Assembly (NCBI GenBank): GCA_003550325.1
Contig: QKWP01000230.1
Location: forward strand, 107,978-171,977
Source of the DNA: Gigaspora rosea
Lineage: Eukaryota; Glomeromycota; Glomeromycetes; Diversisporales; Gigasporaceae
DNA length: 64,000 nucleotides
Reading direction: 5' to 3'
In this document: positions 61,445 through 64,000 of the stretch, piece after piece
Layout: each line of letters starts with the position of its first letter
Position numbering within the stretch: position 1 is the first letter of the stretch
The notes under the pieces: model-generated
Told to the model about the DNA's origin: nothing
The model's input: only the letters and a program-made list of their open reading frames with translations
Databases searched by the model: none
Translations under genes and position numbers: made by a program

Positions 61445-62480
61445 ACTCCTGCACCTACTTTTTTGATACAGATCGACATGAAAATCCCCAGTAAAAATAA
61501 GAGTTTTCAAAACTTTGAGCGAAGATATCTTGGCAACCATAAGACCAAATTTGGTAAAAATTTTTATTCGAATTCTATGGCTTCATAGAATTCAAATAAA
61601 AAAAATTCATCGAATTTAGTCAAGTGGTTGTCGAGTTATCTTCACTCAAAGTTAGAGAAAATCAAAACGCCTATCAAAATAGAAGCTGCGCCAAATCTTT
61701 TATCTAACTTTGAGCGAAGATACCTCGACAACCATCTGACCAAATTTGATAAAACTTTTTTTTTGAATTATATATCTTCATATAATTCAGATAAAAAATT
61801 TTTTATCGAATTTAGTCAAGTGGTTGTCAAGATATCTTCGCTCAAAGTTAGAAAAAAATCAAAACAACTATTAAAAAAATAGAAGCTGCGCCAAATTTTT
61901 GAGCGAAGATATCTTGACGACCATCTAACCAAATTCGATAAAACTTTTTTATTTGAATTCTATGGCTTTATAGAATTCATATAAAAAAAGTTTTATCGAA
62001 TTTGGTTAGATGGTCGTCAAGATATCTTCGCTCAAATTTAGAAAAAAATTTGGCGCAGCTTCTATTTTGATAGTTTTGACTTTGATGAAGATATCTTGAC
62101 AACCACTTGACTAAATTTGATAAAAATTTTTTTATTTGAATTATATGAAGCTATAGAATTCAAAAAAAAAAGCTTTATCAAATTTGGTCAGATGAGTGTC
62201 GAGGTATCTTCGATAAAAAATTTGGCGCAGCTTCTATTTTGATAGGCGTTTTGATTTTCTCTGACTTTGAGCGAAGATAACTCGACAGCCACTTGACTAA
62301 ATTCGATGAATTTTTTTTTATTTGAATTATATGAAGCCATAGAATTAAATAAAAAATGTTTTACTAAATTTGGTCTTATGGTTGTCAGAATATCTTCGCT
62401 CAAAGTTTTGAAAATTCTTATTTTTACTGGGGATTTTCATGTCGATCAGTATCAAAAAAGTAGGTGCAGAAGTATCAAAA
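61445..62480. repeat. Foldback array of CGAAGATATCTTG motifs
   Basis: Bounded by inverted TTTTTTGATACAGATCGACA and its relative at 62438-62460. Inside, the motif GAGCGAAGATATCTTGACAA and its inverse recur at least ten times, separated by TAGAAGCTGCGCCAAAT words, forming a series of smaller palindromes. The apparent 70-85-codon frames across it are by-products of the repeats. Confidence 0.75.
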
Positions 62481-62640
62481 ACCCTTTGAGACAAATTTTA
62501 TTGGTCATGTGACCTTGTTTTGTGGCTTGGGTCACATGATTTAGGGCGGAAGTGGTCCGGAAAGGCCGGAAGTGGTCCAGAAATGGTCCGGATTCCGGGA
62601 TAGGGGGTGGCATTAACAAAAGTGGGGGTGGCAATAACAA

Positions 62641-64000
62641 GTCTCTATTTTTATTATTCACAAATAATGTAAAATAGCATTACTCTGCTGATGATATTTA
62701 TTTTTTTTCAAACAACAACTATCTGTACCAATAATTAATTCGAACATTTCGAAAATTCCAATTTATGAATTTTCGTAAAACAAACAAAAACAAAATATAT
62801 CGTCTAAATAACCATCATAGCTTATAATAAAAGAATATACTATCCAAATCAAGGCTATCACTATTTTCAGTCATAAAATTCGTCGATTTTCTAACACCAT
62901 TAATTTTCAAATTCTACACCAATTGAAGAATAATTTAGGTGGACTTTAGCACAATTAGTTCCTGCAATTATTAAATTAATTATCAGTATTATGAGATATA
63001 AATAAAAAAAAATAATAATAATCAAAATTTTGACTTTAATATCTTTTTTCTTTATATTAACCACAAAAATATTGTATAATTTTCTGAGTCGCGAATCTTT
63101 TGATCGAATATTGAAGATCTACGTTAGTAAAAGAAAGTAAATCACTATTAAATGGAGAAAAGTCTTTATGATGAGTGTTGTAATGTAATAAAAAATTCAA
63201 TCCTTTCACATAACTCGAATTTAAATATTGGTACTTATACTTCCAATACAGTAATCAATGTCTTGGCAATTTCCAAACGAAAGATACTTTTCTAAAATAT
63301 CTCAAGAATTAGGATCCAAGAAAACATACTTAATTTCTGTCGTTGTAAAAATTCATCTAACACTGAAGCTTGTTCTTGTTGGAGAAAAAGTCAATTCATT
63401 ATATACAAGAATGTGAGGCACGTTTTATCAGACAATTATAAAAATAATTTATTGTTAAAAAGTTTTTTTTTATGAAACTTATATTTGAAATAGAGAATTT
63501 ATTCAATCAAAATTTAAAAAAAAATTCATATTTAATTTATAATATTTATGATAATTTTTACAGAATTCACCGATTGCAAAGTAATATATATTACTTCTAA
63601 ATTTACAATTACATATGACATAAATTTGAAACATAAATTGAAGAATAACGAAAAATGTTATGCTTACCAATATCTACAGTAACGCGGAGAATACAATTTA
63701 GAATCGATCTAGGACCAATTCCTCAATCTGCCGATATGATTCATCTAATTGGACACAAACCAAATTTATGCATGCACACATACGTACGTACACTAAAAAA
63801 TTTACGTAATACTTAGCACCCAAGAATTTTGTCGACAGAATTAAGAAAAAATCATTCTATTTCAAAATTTGCCTATTAAAAAAAATTCCATTGATAATTT
63901 AATATTAAGCCTTACTTTAAACCCCTTCTAACTCTAACCCAATCCCAACTTGATTCTAATCTTTAAATCAGCTTAATGCAGGCCGATGTCGATAAATATA
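62641..64000. other. AT-rich flank beyond the MULE
   Basis: No gene supported. Sequence around 63130-63400 is slightly less AT-rich and could hold diverged exon pieces. Confidence 0.4.
63455..63690. repeat. Dispersed non-coding repeat, copy 2
   Basis: Partner of 36709-36950, same orientation. If the first copy is a Sel1-gene promoter region, a related gene may lie beyond the window edge. Confidence 0.7.

Larger units (their letters stand above)
57601..62545. repeat. Large palindromic complex in the MULE right arm
   Basis: The sequence GTGATCCAAGCCACAAAACA and its continuation through AAATTTGTCTCAAAG (57601-57652) is repeated inverted at about 62485-62541. Between these arms lie the nested hAT pair, the 327-bp palindrome array and the foldback array. 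It interrupts the MULE right arm between TTTGCACTTCTGAC and GGCGGAAGTGG. Confidence 0.65.
41487..62640 (-). mobile_element. Mutator-like (MULE) transposon, heavily nested
   Basis: The left arm begins with TTGTTAATGCCACCCCCTA after a GC-rich lead. The right arm ends with the inverse of the same sequence (about 62600-62635). Both continue with matching GGAATCCGG and CCTTTCCGGA words. The left arm (41565-41655: TTTTTGATACTCCTGCACTT and so on) is continued as an inverted copy at 57486-57600. The long, subterminally repetitive arms and the MULE transposase inside argue for Mutator. Subtracting nested insertions leaves about 4.3 kb. Exact ends and target duplication could not be fixed. Confidence 0.6.

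Noticed and set aside
61628-62403. 70-85-codon frames with KFDKTFFLNYISSYNSDKKF-like text
   Set aside because: Similar frames occur on both strands because the array is built of inverted repeats; no protein family fits.

Overview
The window is about 70% A+T. It carries short spliced host genes from expanded families: BTB with ribonuclease-inhibitor-type LRRs, BTB-BACK-TLDc, Sel1 repeats, and a TKL-like kinase with a Cys-rich leader. It is also densely packed with transposons. This combination points to an arbuscular mycorrhizal fungus (Glomeromycotina), perhaps a large-genome Gigasporaceae; that is inference from gene-family style, not from a marker gene.

Layout. 1-5.4 kb: a decayed BTB-BACK-TLDc gene (minus) next to a 1.94-kb non-autonomous hAT element. 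5.4-17 kb: a tandem segmental duplication of about 5-6 kb. Copy 1 holds a frameshifted BTB-LRR gene (7529-9855). Copy 2 holds the window's one convincingly intact host gene (13598-15389, one intron, 554 aa). Copy 2 also received a hAT-like MITE that copy 1 lacks. 17-18.7 kb: a Tc1/mariner-like MITE and a double foldback. 18.9-33.4 kb: a hAT transposon relic, recognised by its ends, transposase and 7-bp target duplication, split by a Ty3/Gypsy fossil (minus) with a 4-bp target duplication. 33.4-41.4 kb: degenerate minisatellites, a Sel1/LRR mosaic pseudogene, then a Sel1-repeat pseudogene directly followed by a kinase pseudogene.

41.5-62.6 kb is a nested block. I read it as a Mutator-like (MULE) transposon of roughly 4.3 kb swollen to about 21 kb. 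One foldback element sits in its left arm; that contains a second foldback with a 9-bp target duplication; that in turn contains a 10-kb Ty3/Gypsy fossil with a 4-bp target duplication. Its right arm carries a 5-kb palindromic complex made of a hAT element inside another hAT element (8-bp duplications), an exact 327-bp-period array of four palindromic units, and a foldback array of short inverted motifs. The MULE transposase relic (DDE core and SWIM-like finger) is at about 54.6-57.3 kb on the minus strand.

The host proteins look like recognition or signalling modules (BTB adaptor, LRR, Sel1, kinase), a repertoire known to be expanded in these fungi. Most copies here are decayed. The most unusual material is structural: the layered nest, the regular palindromic satellite, and Gypsy elements with a Cys-rich insert between protease and RT plus an extra ORF after integrase. 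There are two N gaps (16197-16230 and 31302-31890) and a single N at 37628. No rRNA, tRNA or CRISPR array was recognised.
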